NCBI GenBank assembly: GCA_047921175.1
Contig: JBLRWQ010000002.1
Location: 32,621 to 96,620 of the forward strand
Direction: 5' to 3'
Length of the DNA: 64,000 nt
Source of the DNA: T1Sed10-7 sp047921175
GTDB lineage: Bacteria > Actinomycetota > Nitriliruptoria > Nitriliruptorales > Nitriliruptoraceae
Shown here: one piece after another, positions 52,309 to 60,780 of the stretch
Numbering within the stretch: position 1 is the stretch's first letter
Layout: every line of letters starts with the position of its first letter
The notes under the pieces: model-generated
What the model was told of the DNA's origin: nothing
The model's input: only the letters and a program-made list of their open reading frames with translations
The model's database searches: none
Made by a program: the position numbers and the translations under genes

Positions 52309-53610
52309 GTGAGCCGGGCGCAGGCGCCGGTGAGACTGGGGCTGAGGGAGAACCTGCCGCAGTTCGCGCTGCTGGTCGGGGTGAACGCCCTGGTGGGCGG
52401 GCTGGTCGGGCAGGAGCGCACGGTCCTGCCGCTGCTGGCCGAGCAGGAGTTCGCGCTGCCGGGCTACACCGCGATGCTGACCTTCATCGTCGCGTTCGGG
52501 ATCACCAAGGCGCTGGTCAACGTCGTCGCCGGCACCCTCGCCGACCGGTACGGCCGCAAGCCCGTGCTGCTGGCGGGCTGGCTGTTCGGGCTCCCGGTCC
52601 CGCTGCTGCTGATCGTCGCCCCGAGCTGGGGCTGGGTCGTGTTCGCCAACGTCCTGCTGGGCATCAACCAGGGGCTGGCCTGGTCGGTCACGGTCATCAT
52701 GAAGATCGACCTCGTCGGCCCGACCAAGCGGGGCACGGCCATGGGCTTCAACGAGGCGGCCGGCTACGGTGCCGTCGCCGTCGCCGCCTGGGTCACCGGG
52801 CTGCTCGCGGAGAGCTACGGGCTGCGTCCGGCCCCGTTCTTCCTCGGCCTGGCCTTCGCCGGGCTCGGGCTCGGCCTGTCGGCGCTGTTCGTCCGCGAGA
52901 CGGCTGGCCACGTCGCCCACGAGGTGGCCGCCCTGTCGCGCCCCGCGACCGGGGTGACCCACGCCGCAACGAACGGGCACGACGGCCACCTGACCCAGCG
53001 GCAGGTGTTCGCGCTGGCCACCTGGCGCGACCGGTCGCTGTCGGCCGCGTCCCAGGCGGGGCTCGTCAACAACCTCAACGAAGGGATGGCCTGGGGGCTG
53101 TTCCCGGTCTACTTCGCGCTGGCTGGCCTGGAGATCGGCACCGTCGGCCTGCTGGTCGCGATCGCCCCGGCGGTGTGGGGCGTCGGGCAGCTGTTCACCG
53201 GCGCGCTGTCCGACCGGGTGGGCCGCAAGTGGCTGATCGCGGGCGGGCAGCTGACCGAAGCCGTCGGCCTGCTCGTCATCGCCCTCGGGGACACGTTCAC
53301 GGTCTGGGCGGTCGGGAGCGCGCTGTTCGGTGCCGGGACCGCGATGGCCTACCCGACCCTGATCGCCGCGATCGGTGACGTCGCCCACCCGTCCTGGCGT
53401 GGCGCCGCGGTCGGCGTCTACCGGCTGTGGCGTGATCTCGGCTTCGCGGTCGGCGCCGTGCTTGCCGGGACGCTGGCCGATCTGTACTCCCTGACCACCG
53501 CCATCGTCGTGGTCGCCGCGATCACCGCCGGCTCGGGCGCGGACGTCGCTGTGCGCATGACCGAGACCCACCCACCCGCCGCCCGTACCCCGACAAGGAG
53601 CACCCCATGA
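52309..53610 (+). CDS. MFS transporter
   Basis: 433 residues, 12 predicted transmembrane helices. The MFS loop-2 motif appears as GTLADRYGRKPVL and again in the second half as GALSDRVGRKWLI. The central loop (about residues 205-235) contains His-rich GHVAHEV and THAATNGHDGHLTQ, which might bind metal. It probably exports a compound linked to the ArsR-rhodanese signal. The GTG start lacks a clear ribosome site, and GTG 52330 is an alternative. It is coupled by ATGA to the DsrE-like gene. Confidence 0.9.
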   Translation: MSRAQAPVRLGLRENLPQFALLVGVNALVGGLVGQERTVLPLLAEQEFALPGYTAMLTFIVAFGITKALVNVVAGTLADRYGRKPVLLAGWLFGLPVPLLLIVAPSWGWVVFANVLLGINQGLAWSVTVIMKIDLVGPTKRGTAMGFNEAAGYGAVAVAAWVTGLLAESYGLRPAPFFLGLAFAGLGLGLSALFVRETAGHVAHEVAALSRPATGVTHAATNGHDGHLTQRQVFALATWRDRSLSAASQAGLVNNLNEGMAWGLFPVYFALAGLEIGTVGLLVAIAPAVWGVGQLFTGALSDRVGRKWLIAGGQLTEAVGLLVIALGDTFTVWAVGSALFGAGTAMAYPTLIAAIGDVAHPSWRGAAVGVYRLWRDLGFAVGAVLAGTLADLYSLTTAIVVVAAITAGSGADVAVRMTETHPPAARTPTRSTP

Positions 53611-53957
53611 ACGTCCTGCTGATCGCCAACGGCCCCGCCTACGGCTCCGAGCTGCCCTTCAACGCCCTGCGGCTCGCCGGCACCCTCGCCAAGCGCGACG
53701 GCGTGCACGTCCGCCTGTTCCTGATGGGCGATGCGGTCGTCGCCGGCATCGACAACCAGGACCTGCCCGACGGCTACTACCACCTCGACCGCATGCTCAA
53801 GAGCCTGGCGCGCAAGGGCGGGGAGATCGGCTGCTGCGGCACCTGCCTGGATGCACGCGGGATCGGTGACGACCAGCTCGTCGAGGGCGCGCGTCGCTCC
53901 ACCATGGAGGAGCTCGCCGACTGGACCCTGGAGGCCGACCGGATCGTGACCTTCTGA
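53607..53957 (+). CDS. DsrE family small sulfur-carrier-like protein
   Basis: 116 residues. MNVLLIANGPAYGSELPFNA matches the DsrE/DsrF/YchN fold. A cysteine cluster, Cys76, Cys77 and Cys80 in GCCGTCLDARG, sits where DsrE-type proteins bind sulfur. It is likely a cytoplasmic sulfur relay or persulfide carrier. Its ATG overlaps the MFS stop by four bases. With the divergent rhodanese-containing regulator it strongly suggests a sulfur-compound theme for the cluster. Confidence 0.9.
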   Translation: MNVLLIANGPAYGSELPFNALRLAGTLAKRDGVHVRLFLMGDAVVAGIDNQDLPDGYYHLDRMLKSLARKGGEIGCCGTCLDARGIGDDQLVEGARRSTMEELADWTLEADRIVTF

Positions 53958-54042
53958 CCCCGCTTCGGCGCCCGTCGTCGGTCCAGAAGATCCAGCAGGC
54001 GCGCGAGATCCTCGGACATCTCGTGCCTGCCGTGCCCTCCGT

Positions 54043-54873
54043 TCACCGGTGGCGGTCTTGCCCGAGCACGTCGGTGATGCCCACCACCACGGCTGTGACG
54101 AGCCCGCGTATGCGTGCTTCGCCCTCGTGGGGTCGTGCCGTGGCCTCGTCGAGGTAGGTGTCGCGCCGCAGCTCCAGCATCACCGAGCCGACGCGGGGGT
54201 CGCCGAGGTAGCGGGTCGGCACGAACGTGCCGGCGAAGGGGGAGTTCTCGGCGTGCTCGAGCCCCGTCTCGCGCACGACCCCCACGACGAGGTCACGCAG
54301 CCAGGCCGGGGTGTGGCGGGGATCGGTGCCGATGTCCACCTCGGGGCGCGGTCCCGTGGCGTGCAGCTCGTACGGCAGCGCCCTGCGCGGGTAGGAGTGC
54401 AGGTCCACGAGCACGCACCGGCCGTGCCGCTCGAGGTGCTCGCCAACGAGGTCGGTCAGGGCCGCGTGGTAGGGGTGGAAGTGCCGGTCGAGCAGGTCCG
54501 CGCGGTGCGCCGGCGTGGGGTCACGCAGCGGTCGGCCGTCGCTCGTGCGGGTGTAGACCGCCCCCATGCCGACGGCGTCCATCTCCTCCTCGGCCGGGTC
54601 GAGGAAGCGCTCGGGATCCACCGCCAGCCGTGACCAGCGGTTCACCATGCGGGTCGCACCATGCCGCCCGACGTCGCTCGCGAGCTGCTCGGTCCGGTGG
54701 TCGGTCATCCGCCGCAGCTCCTCGGCGAGCTCGGCCTCCGTCAGCAGCAACGCCGCGCGCACGTCATCGGGGAGCGAGGTGGCGCTGTGGGGGACGTGCA
54801 CCACGATGGGTGCGTCGCCCTGCTCCGGGGGAAGGACGACGAAGGACGGCGGATCGTCGGTCGATGTGCCCAT
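54043..54873 (-). CDS. N-formylglutamate amidohydrolase family protein
   Basis: 276 residues from the ATG at 54871-54873, with AGGAGG upstream. Family motifs are PIVVHVPHSAT near the start, MTDHRTEQLASDVGRHG, GMGAVYTRTSDGRPL and CVLVDLHSYP. Members hydrolyse N-formyl-L-glutamate in histidine degradation or act on other N-acylated amino acids. No hut genes are nearby, so the physiological substrate is open. It converges with the DsrE gene (85 bp gap). Confidence 0.88.
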   Translation of the reverse strand: MGTSTDDPPSFVVLPPEQGDAPIVVHVPHSATSLPDDVRAALLLTEAELAEELRRMTDHRTEQLASDVGRHGATRMVNRWSRLAVDPERFLDPAEEEMDAVGMGAVYTRTSDGRPLRDPTPAHRADLLDRHFHPYHAALTDLVGEHLERHGRCVLVDLHSYPRRALPYELHATGPRPEVDIGTDPRHTPAWLRDLVVGVVRETGLEHAENSPFAGTFVPTRYLGDPRVGSVMLELRRDTYLDEATARPHEGEARIRGLVTAVVVGITDVLGQDRHR

Positions 54874-55081
54874 CGGAGCCTCCTGCACCGGTCGTGCCGT
54901 CGGTCGAATCGTGGCCGTCGGCGTCGTGGTGGAGGGAACCCCCTGGCGAGGTTGGGCGCTGCGCTCCGCGGGGCGCAGCGGACCTGAGGCCAACTGGAGA
55001 AGCCGTTCAGGTCACCCCGTCGGTCAGGGGTGGTGCCGGGGTCGGCTCCGTACGGTGGGGGAAGCGATCACGAGGAGATCC

Positions 55082-55870
55082 ATGCGAACCCCCACGATGC
55101 TCACCCGGCTCGCTGCTCCGGCAGCTGCGCTCCTGGTCCTGGCCGCTTGCAGCGGAACCGAGGACGACGAGCTGGCCTCGATCAGCCTGGAGGAAGGCGC
55201 CGACGAGGGAGAAGGGCAGGCCGATCCTGACAGCGACGACGTGCAGGACGACGGTGACATCGCGGCCGACGACGACGCCGCGGCCGACGACGACGCCGCG
55301 GCAGACGGCAACGGTGTGGCCACCCAGGGCACCGACGAGGGGTCGACCCAGCGTGACGACGTCGTCGACCTGACCGAGGCGGTCCCCGGCACGTGGCCGG
55401 TCGGGGACGCTGGCACCGTGACGTTCTCCCTCGTCGACGGCGCCCTCGTGCTCGATGACGTGACCGCGAACGACGGCTGGATGACGGCCATCGACGAGCA
55501 GGACCCGGACGAGATCGAGGTCGACTTCACCCGCGGCACCGTCGCGTGGCAGATCGAGATCGAGCTCGTCGACGACGGCCGGATCCTGGAGATCGAGATC
55601 GACCAGAACATCGAGCCGGCCGACCCGGGCAGCTACGACATCGGGGATGCGGGCACCTTCGCGTTCAGCATCGCCGACGGCCGGCTCATCCTGGACGACC
55701 TGAACGTCGCGGACGGCTGGACCCTGGTCGAGCTCGACGAGGAGGCCGACGAGATCGGGTTCGAGCTGGTCAACGGGCCGCGCAGCTTCGACGTCGAGGT
55801 GGAGCTCGCCGACGACGGCACCATCGAGCTGGAGATCGACTACGAGGTCACCGGTCCCGTCACCGGCTGA
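55082..55870 (+). CDS. Lipoprotein with two copies of an acidic repeat domain of unknown family
   Basis: 262 residues. Lipobox LAAC with Cys23, then an Asp/Glu/Ala-rich linker containing two identical 18-bp DNA units encoding DDDAAA. Two domains of about 75 residues follow and are clearly duplicates: GDAGTVTFSLVDGALVLDDV...ILEIEID and GDAGTFAFSIADGRLILDDL...TIELEID. Each is predicted to be all-beta. No catalytic residue or known family is recognised. The very acidic surface and a neighbouring Ca2+/cation antiporter hint at cation binding (inference only). GAGGAG precedes the ATG. The stop overlaps the convergent antiporter gene by 11 bp. Confidence 0.8.
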   Translation: MRTPTMLTRLAAPAAALLVLAACSGTEDDELASISLEEGADEGEGQADPDSDDVQDDGDIAADDDAAADDDAAADGNGVATQGTDEGSTQRDDVVDLTEAVPGTWPVGDAGTVTFSLVDGALVLDDVTANDGWMTAIDEQDPDEIEVDFTRGTVAWQIEIELVDDGRILEIEIDQNIEPADPGSYDIGDAGTFAFSIADGRLILDDLNVADGWTLVELDEEADEIGFELVNGPRSFDVEVELADDGTIELEIDYEVTGPVTG

Positions 55871-56957
55871 CGCGACCCCTTCGGAACGACCGGACCACCC
55901 CGACGAGCAACGTCAGCCCGGTGAGCGGGATCACGAACCCGGTCACCGCCACGCCGAGCAACGGCGCGGCACCGTGGTCCGTGGCCACGAGCACCAGGTA
56001 GGTGGCGTAGGCGACGTAGTAGCCGAGGAACACCGCGCCCTCGAGGCGGGAGATCGTGTAGCCGGTGAACAGCACGGGCAGGGCGGCGATCGCCACGGCG
56101 ATCATGATGGGCAGGTCGAAGGTCAGCGCTCCGGCGGGCACGCCGATGCCGCCGGGTGTGACCAGGCTGCCGATCCCCAGGACGGCCAGCAGGTTGAACA
56201 GGCAGCTCCCCACCGCGTTGCCGACCGCGATGTCGCGCTGACCCCGGATCGCCGCCAGCACGGAGGTGGCGACCTCGGGCAGGGACGTGCCCGCCGCCAC
56301 GATCGTCAGCCCGATGACCAGCTCGCTCACCCCGAGCCGGGTGGCCGTCTCCACCGCGGCGTCGACCAGCCACCTCGATCCCAGGACGAGCAGGCCGAGC
56401 CCAGCGATGACCAGGGCGAGGTTGCCGAGCATCCCGGCCGGCTCGGGTGGCGTGGCTGCGTCCACCTGGAGCGCTCCCTCGTACTCGGCCACGACCCCCG
56501 CCTGCTCCCGGCGGCTGAGCCGGATCAGGGCCACGGTGTAGACCACGACACCGAGGAAGAGCACCGCGCCGTCGAGCCGGCCGATGCGGCCGTCCAGTCC
56601 CATCCCGAGCACCAGCACCGACACCCCGATCAGGAGCGGGACGTCGAGCCGGACCAGCTGCTGGGCGACGACCAGTGGCCGGATCAGGGCGGCGAGGCCG
56701 AGGATGAACAGGATGTTGAAGATGTTGGAGCCGACGACGTTGCCGAGCGCGACATCAGCCTGTCCGGTGATCGCGGACCCAACGGTCACCGCGAGCTCCG
56801 GGGCGCTGGTCCCGAACGCGACCACGGTCAGGCCGATGACCAGCGGGCTGATCCCCGCCGCCAGCGCCAGGCGGGAGGCGCCACGCACCAGCAGTTCCGC
56901 GCCGCCGACGAGCAGCACCCCACCCATGATGAACAGGACAACGGCGCTGGAGAGCAC
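55860..56957 (-). CDS. Calcium/sodium antiporter, CaCA family
   Basis: 365 residues with 10 transmembrane helices in two homologous halves. The two alpha-repeat signatures are GTSAPELAVTVGSAITGQADVA (from about residue 49; shown in part) and GTSLPEVATSVLAAIRGQRDIA, each followed by GN.VGSN/C.FN. This is the YrbG/CaxA-like group, which exchanges Ca2+ for Na+ or K+ or H+ across the membrane. Its 3' end overlaps the convergent lipoprotein gene by 11 bp, and its start is 200 bp from the next divergent gene. Confidence 0.93.
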   Translation of the reverse strand: MLSSAVVLFIMGGVLLVGGAELLVRGASRLALAAGISPLVIGLTVVAFGTSAPELAVTVGSAITGQADVALGNVVGSNIFNILFILGLAALIRPLVVAQQLVRLDVPLLIGVSVLVLGMGLDGRIGRLDGAVLFLGVVVYTVALIRLSRREQAGVVAEYEGALQVDAATPPEPAGMLGNLALVIAGLGLLVLGSRWLVDAAVETATRLGVSELVIGLTIVAAGTSLPEVATSVLAAIRGQRDIAVGNAVGSCLFNLLAVLGIGSLVTPGGIGVPAGALTFDLPIMIAVAIAALPVLFTGYTISRLEGAVFLGYYVAYATYLVLVATDHGAAPLLGVAVTGFVIPLTGLTLLVGVVRSFRRGRVSR

Positions 56958-57088
56958 GACCGGGCTCCTGGTCCGGCTCGGGAGCGCGGGGCGCCCGGGC
57001 GGGCCACGACCGTAGCTCCACGCTGGTCCCGGATGCGGCTCCGCCGATCACGCGGGACGGTCGAGTCGACCTCAGCGGCAGCGGCACG

Positions 57089-57137
57089 CGTCAAGGAGAG
57101 GTTGACGTCCGGGCTAGCGTCAAGGTAGTGTTGACGC
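57089..57137 (+). promoter_or_regulatory. Promoter embedded in twin palindromes upstream of the HTH/RlmM-like operon
   Basis: Two inverted repeats, CGTCAA-N7-TTGACG (57089-57107) and GCGTCAA-N7-TTGACGC (57117-57137), have centres 29 bp apart. The right arm of the first is a near-consensus -35 (TTGACG, 57102-57107). The spacer of the second holds a -10-like TAGTGT (57126-57131) at 18 bp spacing. A dimer on either site would block polymerase. The simplest model is autorepression by the HTH protein encoded next. Confidence 0.7.
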
Positions 57138-57157
57138 AGTCGTTGAAAGAAGCCTTG

Positions 57158-57739
57158 ATGTCTTCCGCAGATCTGCTGTCCGACGCCGACATCGAGGCGA
57201 TCCGCCACGGCGTCCTGCGTGCCTGCCTGCACGGCACCGACGAGCTCGAGGTCGACACCCCGGAGGGTGCCTTGCGCCTGGTTGCCACGACCAGCGTGGC
57301 GTCGGCCCACGCCGACCGGCTCCTCGACGATGCGGTCGCCGGGGCGCGCCACGCCGGCCACAGCTGGGCCGCGGTGGGTGAGGTCCTGGGGGTCACCCGA
57401 CAGGCCGCCCAGCAGCGCTTCACGGGGCGGACCGAGACGGTCGAGCCGGTCACCTCGCAGCAGCGCGTGATCCGTCGCGTCACGGCCCTCAACGAGATGG
57501 CCGTCCTGGAACGGGAGCAGGTCGACGGCTGGCACCTCGTCGGTTCCGGTGTCGGCAAGCTGGTGGTTGAGGCCTCCGAGCACGCCTGGGAGCACCAGCG
57601 GCTGACCTTCGCCAGCCACGCGCTGCTAAGGACCATGGAGCAGGACGGCTGGCAGCTCGTGGGTGTCTGGGGCTGGTGGACCTACCTGAAGCGCCCCGCA
57701 CCGGGCCTCGAGCACGGCGCCGCCACGGCGTCGAGGTGA
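57158..57739 (+). CDS. Small helix-turn-helix protein, likely autoregulator
   Basis: 193 residues. A helix-turn-helix is visible at residues 66-90 (AGHSWAAVGEVLGVTRQAAQQRF). The C-terminal half holds two related short segments, DGWHLVGSGVGKLVV and DGWQLVGVWGWWTYLKRP, perhaps a ligand-binding or dimer domain. ATG 57158 is chosen over GTG 57128, because the GTG lies inside the predicted promoter and palindrome. AGAAG provides a weak ribosome site. The stop overlaps the GTG of the methyltransferase gene. No named family is recognised with certainty. DNA binding to the upstream twin palindromes is inferred from position. Confidence 0.78.
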   Translation: MSSADLLSDADIEAIRHGVLRACLHGTDELEVDTPEGALRLVATTSVASAHADRLLDDAVAGARHAGHSWAAVGEVLGVTRQAAQQRFTGRTETVEPVTSQQRVIRRVTALNEMAVLEREQVDGWHLVGSGVGKLVVEASEHAWEHQRLTFASHALLRTMEQDGWQLVGVWGWWTYLKRPAPGLEHGAATASR

Positions 57740-58647
57740 CGACCGCCTACCTCGCTGCCGAGGGCTTCGAGCCGGAGCTCGACGAGGAGCTCGCCCGCGC
57801 CGGTGTGGCCGTGGGGGCACGGCACGGCCGGCTGCGTGTCAGCGAGAGCCCACCCGTCCACGCCGCCTGGGTGGCCAACATCTGGTGGGAGGCGGAGCGC
57901 ATCCCGGTCACCTCGATCGGGCACGCCGCGACGGAGCTGCGTCGCCGCCAGCGCAACTGGGTCGTCTACGCCCCCGAGCACCACGGCCGGGCCCAGCTGG
58001 TCGCCGACAAGCTCCCCTACGTCGCCGCCCGTCCGCTGGAGCTCGGCGAGGTCGCACCGGACGCACCGCTCGGCTCGTGGACGCTGCTGGAGCGCGACCT
58101 GGTCCTCGCTGCACGCACCTGCTCGAGCCCGTTCCCGAACGGGGAGCCACGCTTCGTCGAGGACCGCGAGGGCCCACCGAGCCGGGCGTACCTGAAGCTG
58201 TGGGAGACCTTCGCGCGGCTGCGTCGCCAGCCGGGACCGGGGCAGCGCTGCCTCGACCTCGGCGCGGCACCCGGCGGCTGGACCTGGCTGCTGGCGCGCA
58301 CCGGCGCCGAGGTCCTGGCCGTGGACCGGGCGCCGCTGGCACCGGAGGTGGACCGGCTCGCGAACGTGACCGCCCAGCGCGGCGACGCGTTCGAGCTCGA
58401 CCCGGAGGACGTGGACCCGGTCGACTGGTGGTGCAGTGACATCGCCGCCTACCCGGACCGGCTGTATGCGCTGGTGTCGAGGTGGCTCGCCTCGGGCCGG
58501 GTCCGCAACCTCGTCTGCACCGTCAAGTTCCAGGGCGCGACCGACCACGACGCGGCCGCCCGGTTCGCGGCGCTGCCCGGCGCCCAGCTGTTCCACCTGT
58601 CGCAGAACAAGCACGAGCTGACCTGCGTGGTCCTCGACGCCCGCTGA
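57736..58647 (+). CDS. RlmM/FtsJ-like SAM-dependent 2'-O-ribose methyltransferase
   Basis: 303 residues. The SAM site CLDLGAAPGGWTWLL (172-186) is the FtsJ type. The K-D-K-E catalytic tetrad of ribose 2'-O-methyltransferases can be placed at Lys154 (RAYLKLWE), Asp235 (CSDIA), Lys264 (TVKFQG) and Glu294 (NKHELT). The N-terminal part may be a reduced RNA-binding (THUMP-like) region; RlmM itself is about 60 residues longer. The substrate is probably 23S rRNA or a tRNA. GTG 57736 overlaps the HTH gene stop (GTGA), so the enzyme is coupled to a regulator, which is unusual for an rRNA methylase. Confidence 0.87.
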   Translation: MTTAYLAAEGFEPELDEELARAGVAVGARHGRLRVSESPPVHAAWVANIWWEAERIPVTSIGHAATELRRRQRNWVVYAPEHHGRAQLVADKLPYVAARPLELGEVAPDAPLGSWTLLERDLVLAARTCSSPFPNGEPRFVEDREGPPSRAYLKLWETFARLRRQPGPGQRCLDLGAAPGGWTWLLARTGAEVLAVDRAPLAPEVDRLANVTAQRGDAFELDPEDVDPVDWWCSDIAAYPDRLYALVSRWLASGRVRNLVCTVKFQGATDHDAAARFAALPGAQLFHLSQNKHELTCVVLDAR

Positions 58648-58719
58648 TCGCCAACCGGTCGGTGCCCAACGGCTCTGGGCGTGCATCGACCTCGGTGATC
58701 CGATGGTCGCGGCCCGAGC

Positions 58720-60066
58720 GTGACGAGCTGGCCGTGGAGCGTCGTGGGCCTCATCATCCTGCTGTCGGCGGTGGCGCTGGAGACGGTGCTGGTCGTCTAC
58801 CGCGTCCGGAGCGGGTCACGTGCCCGGCGTGTCGTGGCGGGCGCGAGGCTCGCCTGGTCTGCGGGGCTCCTACTCCTGCTCGGTGCTCGGCTGCTCGCGT
58901 GGGGCCCCCGCTACGGGGCGCTCCTCGTGGTGTCGCTGCTGCTGGCAGCCCACGGCCTCGTCGTCCTTCTGCGAGCGCGAGCGTCCGACGAACCGATCCC
59001 GCCGTGGCGGGCCATCCGTCATGGGGCGCTGGTCGTGCTGCTGCTGCTCGTCGCGACGCTCCCCGCGATCGTGTTCCCCGCGCACGAGCCCCTGCCATCG
59101 ACCGGTGCGCATCCGGTTGCGACGGCGACCGACACCTACGTCGACCCGACCCGCACCGGACGGTTCACCGACGACGGGCAGCCGAGACGGCTGACCGTGG
59201 GGTTCTGGTATCCCGACGTCCCGCCTGCCGGGCCCGATGCCGGCTACCCCCTGCTCGTCTACTCGCACGGCGGGACCGGCACCCGAACGGCCAACCGAAC
59301 CCTGTTCGCCGAGCTCGCCTCGCACGGCTACGTGGTGGCCTCGGTCGATCACCCCGGTCACAGCCTGTTCACGACGGACGCCGACGGGCGCACGACCTGG
59401 ATCGACCGCACCTACTGGCGCGAGCTGAACCAGGAGGACGCCAGAGCCGACCGGCAGGCCAGCCTGCGTTCGTACCGGAGGTGGCTGCAGGTCCGCATCG
59501 ACGACCTCGACCTCGTTCTCGACCGCGTCGTCCGCGAGGCGGCCCGGGCCGAGCCGATGACGCCGTACGCGCTGGTCGACGTCGACCGCATCGGGGTGCT
59601 GGGGCACTCGCTCGGTGGCGCTGCCGCGCTGGCGGTCGGCCGGATCCGAGACGACATCGGCGCGGTCGTCGCCCTCGAGTCACCCATGCTGTGGGACATC
59701 GAGGGCGTCGCGGATGGGGAGTTCGTCTGGAACCCGGACCCGTACCCGGTTCCGGTCCTGCACGTCTACTCGGACAGCTCCTGGGAGCACCTCGCCGAGT
59801 GGCCACAGTACGCCGCCAACCAGGCGCTGCGGCAAGGCGCGGACGCGACCGTCGTGACCGTGCACCTCGCCGGTGTCGGCCACTTCGGTCTGACCGACCT
59901 GGCCCTCACCAGTCCGCTCCTGACCCGGCTGCTCGACGGAGAGAACGCCGCATCGGACCCGGCAGCGGCGCTCCTGGCCGTCAACGAGGTCACCCTGGAC
60001 TTCGTCGACACCCAGCTGCGCGACGGGGCCGGTCTGGCGGAGCGGTACACCGCGCTGACCAGCTAG
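58720..60066 (+). CDS. Membrane-anchored alpha/beta hydrolase (PAF-acetylhydrolase/dienelactone-hydrolase-like)
   Basis: 448 residues from GTG 58720. Four transmembrane helices lie in residues 1-120, then an exported hydrolase domain: YPLLVYSHGGTGTRTANRTLF (in part, oxyanion region), nucleophile Ser297 in GHSLGG and His388 in GVGHFGLTD. The arrangement resembles platelet-activating-factor acetylhydrolase-like lipases of actinobacteria. It probably hydrolyses a lipid or polyester ester bond on the outer face of the membrane. Confidence 0.86.
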   Translation: MTSWPWSVVGLIILLSAVALETVLVVYRVRSGSRARRVVAGARLAWSAGLLLLLGARLLAWGPRYGALLVVSLLLAAHGLVVLLRARASDEPIPPWRAIRHGALVVLLLLVATLPAIVFPAHEPLPSTGAHPVATATDTYVDPTRTGRFTDDGQPRRLTVGFWYPDVPPAGPDAGYPLLVYSHGGTGTRTANRTLFAELASHGYVVASVDHPGHSLFTTDADGRTTWIDRTYWRELNQEDARADRQASLRSYRRWLQVRIDDLDLVLDRVVREAARAEPMTPYALVDVDRIGVLGHSLGGAAALAVGRIRDDIGAVVALESPMLWDIEGVADGEFVWNPDPYPVPVLHVYSDSSWEHLAEWPQYAANQALRQGADATVVTVHLAGVGHFGLTDLALTSPLLTRLLDGENAASDPAAALLAVNEVTLDFVDTQLRDGAGLAERYTALTS

Positions 60067-60120
60067 CTGCTGGCGCAGGAGGCCTGAGCCGGGCGCAGGC
60101 GCATCCATCAGGGTGTCGAT

Positions 60121-60780
60121 CTAGGGGGCCCGGTCGGCGATGCGTGCGGCGGTCAGGGTCTGCATGCGTCGTGCCGCACGGGCGTAGAAGCGCAGCTGGG
60201 TCGCGCGTCCGAAGAGCCCGAAGCCGACGCGGACGACCGGGTTCGGGATGGGTCCGCGCTGTGAGTAGGCGGCGATCCGGAACTCCACGCGCCCGTCCTC
60301 GAGGTACTTCACGACCTCGTAGTCCATCTGCCCTCGTTCGAGATGCCCGTCGAGGGTGCGGTAGTGCCAGGAGAAGCGGTGCACCGGGGCACCGTCCAGT
60401 TCGTCGGGTCCATCGATGACGCCACCGACGCGGACACCCATCCCGAAGCGCAACCCGTAGAAGCGACCCACCAGCAGCATGTCCCGTCCGTCCAACGGCG
60501 CCGCGGCGTCGTAGACGGCCCGAACCAGCGCGGGGTCGGCCACCTCGTAGCTGCGCAGCAGTGCGCGAGCGACCTCGAACGGGCCACCCGGCTGGGGTGG
60601 GCCGGGGGCCTCCGACGGCAGCGGGGTCTGCTGCCGGTCGACCCGCCAGGCGGGATCGGCGGCCGCGCGCTCCCACCCGACCGGCGTGAAGTTGACGGCG
60701 CGACCGTGCAGGTCACCGTACGCACGGAACGCCCACGAGGGGACGGGCGCGGTCTGGACGAGGCGCGGGCCGTCGTTCAT
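60121..60780 (-). CDS. DUF1990-like (SRPBCC-like) protein, downstream member of a pair
   Basis: 219 residues. HRFSWHYRTLDGHLERGQMDYEVV and the following VEFRIAAYSQRG correspond to the GHxExGExxF core of DUF1990 proteins. There is no signal or membrane helix. The function of the family is unknown. Its ATG (60778-60780) overlaps the stop of the next, related gene by four bases. The two proteins share the core motif but little else, so they may form a heterodimer (inference). Confidence 0.7.
   Translation of the reverse strand: MNDGPRLVQTAPVPSWAFRAYGDLHGRAVNFTPVGWERAAADPAWRVDRQQTPLPSEAPGPPQPGGPFEVARALLRSYEVADPALVRAVYDAAAPLDGRDMLLVGRFYGLRFGMGVRVGGVIDGPDELDGAPVHRFSWHYRTLDGHLERGQMDYEVVKYLEDGRVEFRIAAYSQRGPIPNPVVRVGFGLFGRATQLRFYARAARRMQTLTAARIADRAP

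Noticed and set aside
53777..54046. Small minus-strand frame over the DsrE gene (MSEDLARLLDLLD...)
   Set aside because: It lies antisense to the clear DsrE gene, becomes Ser/Arg-rich noise, and lacks a ribosome site.
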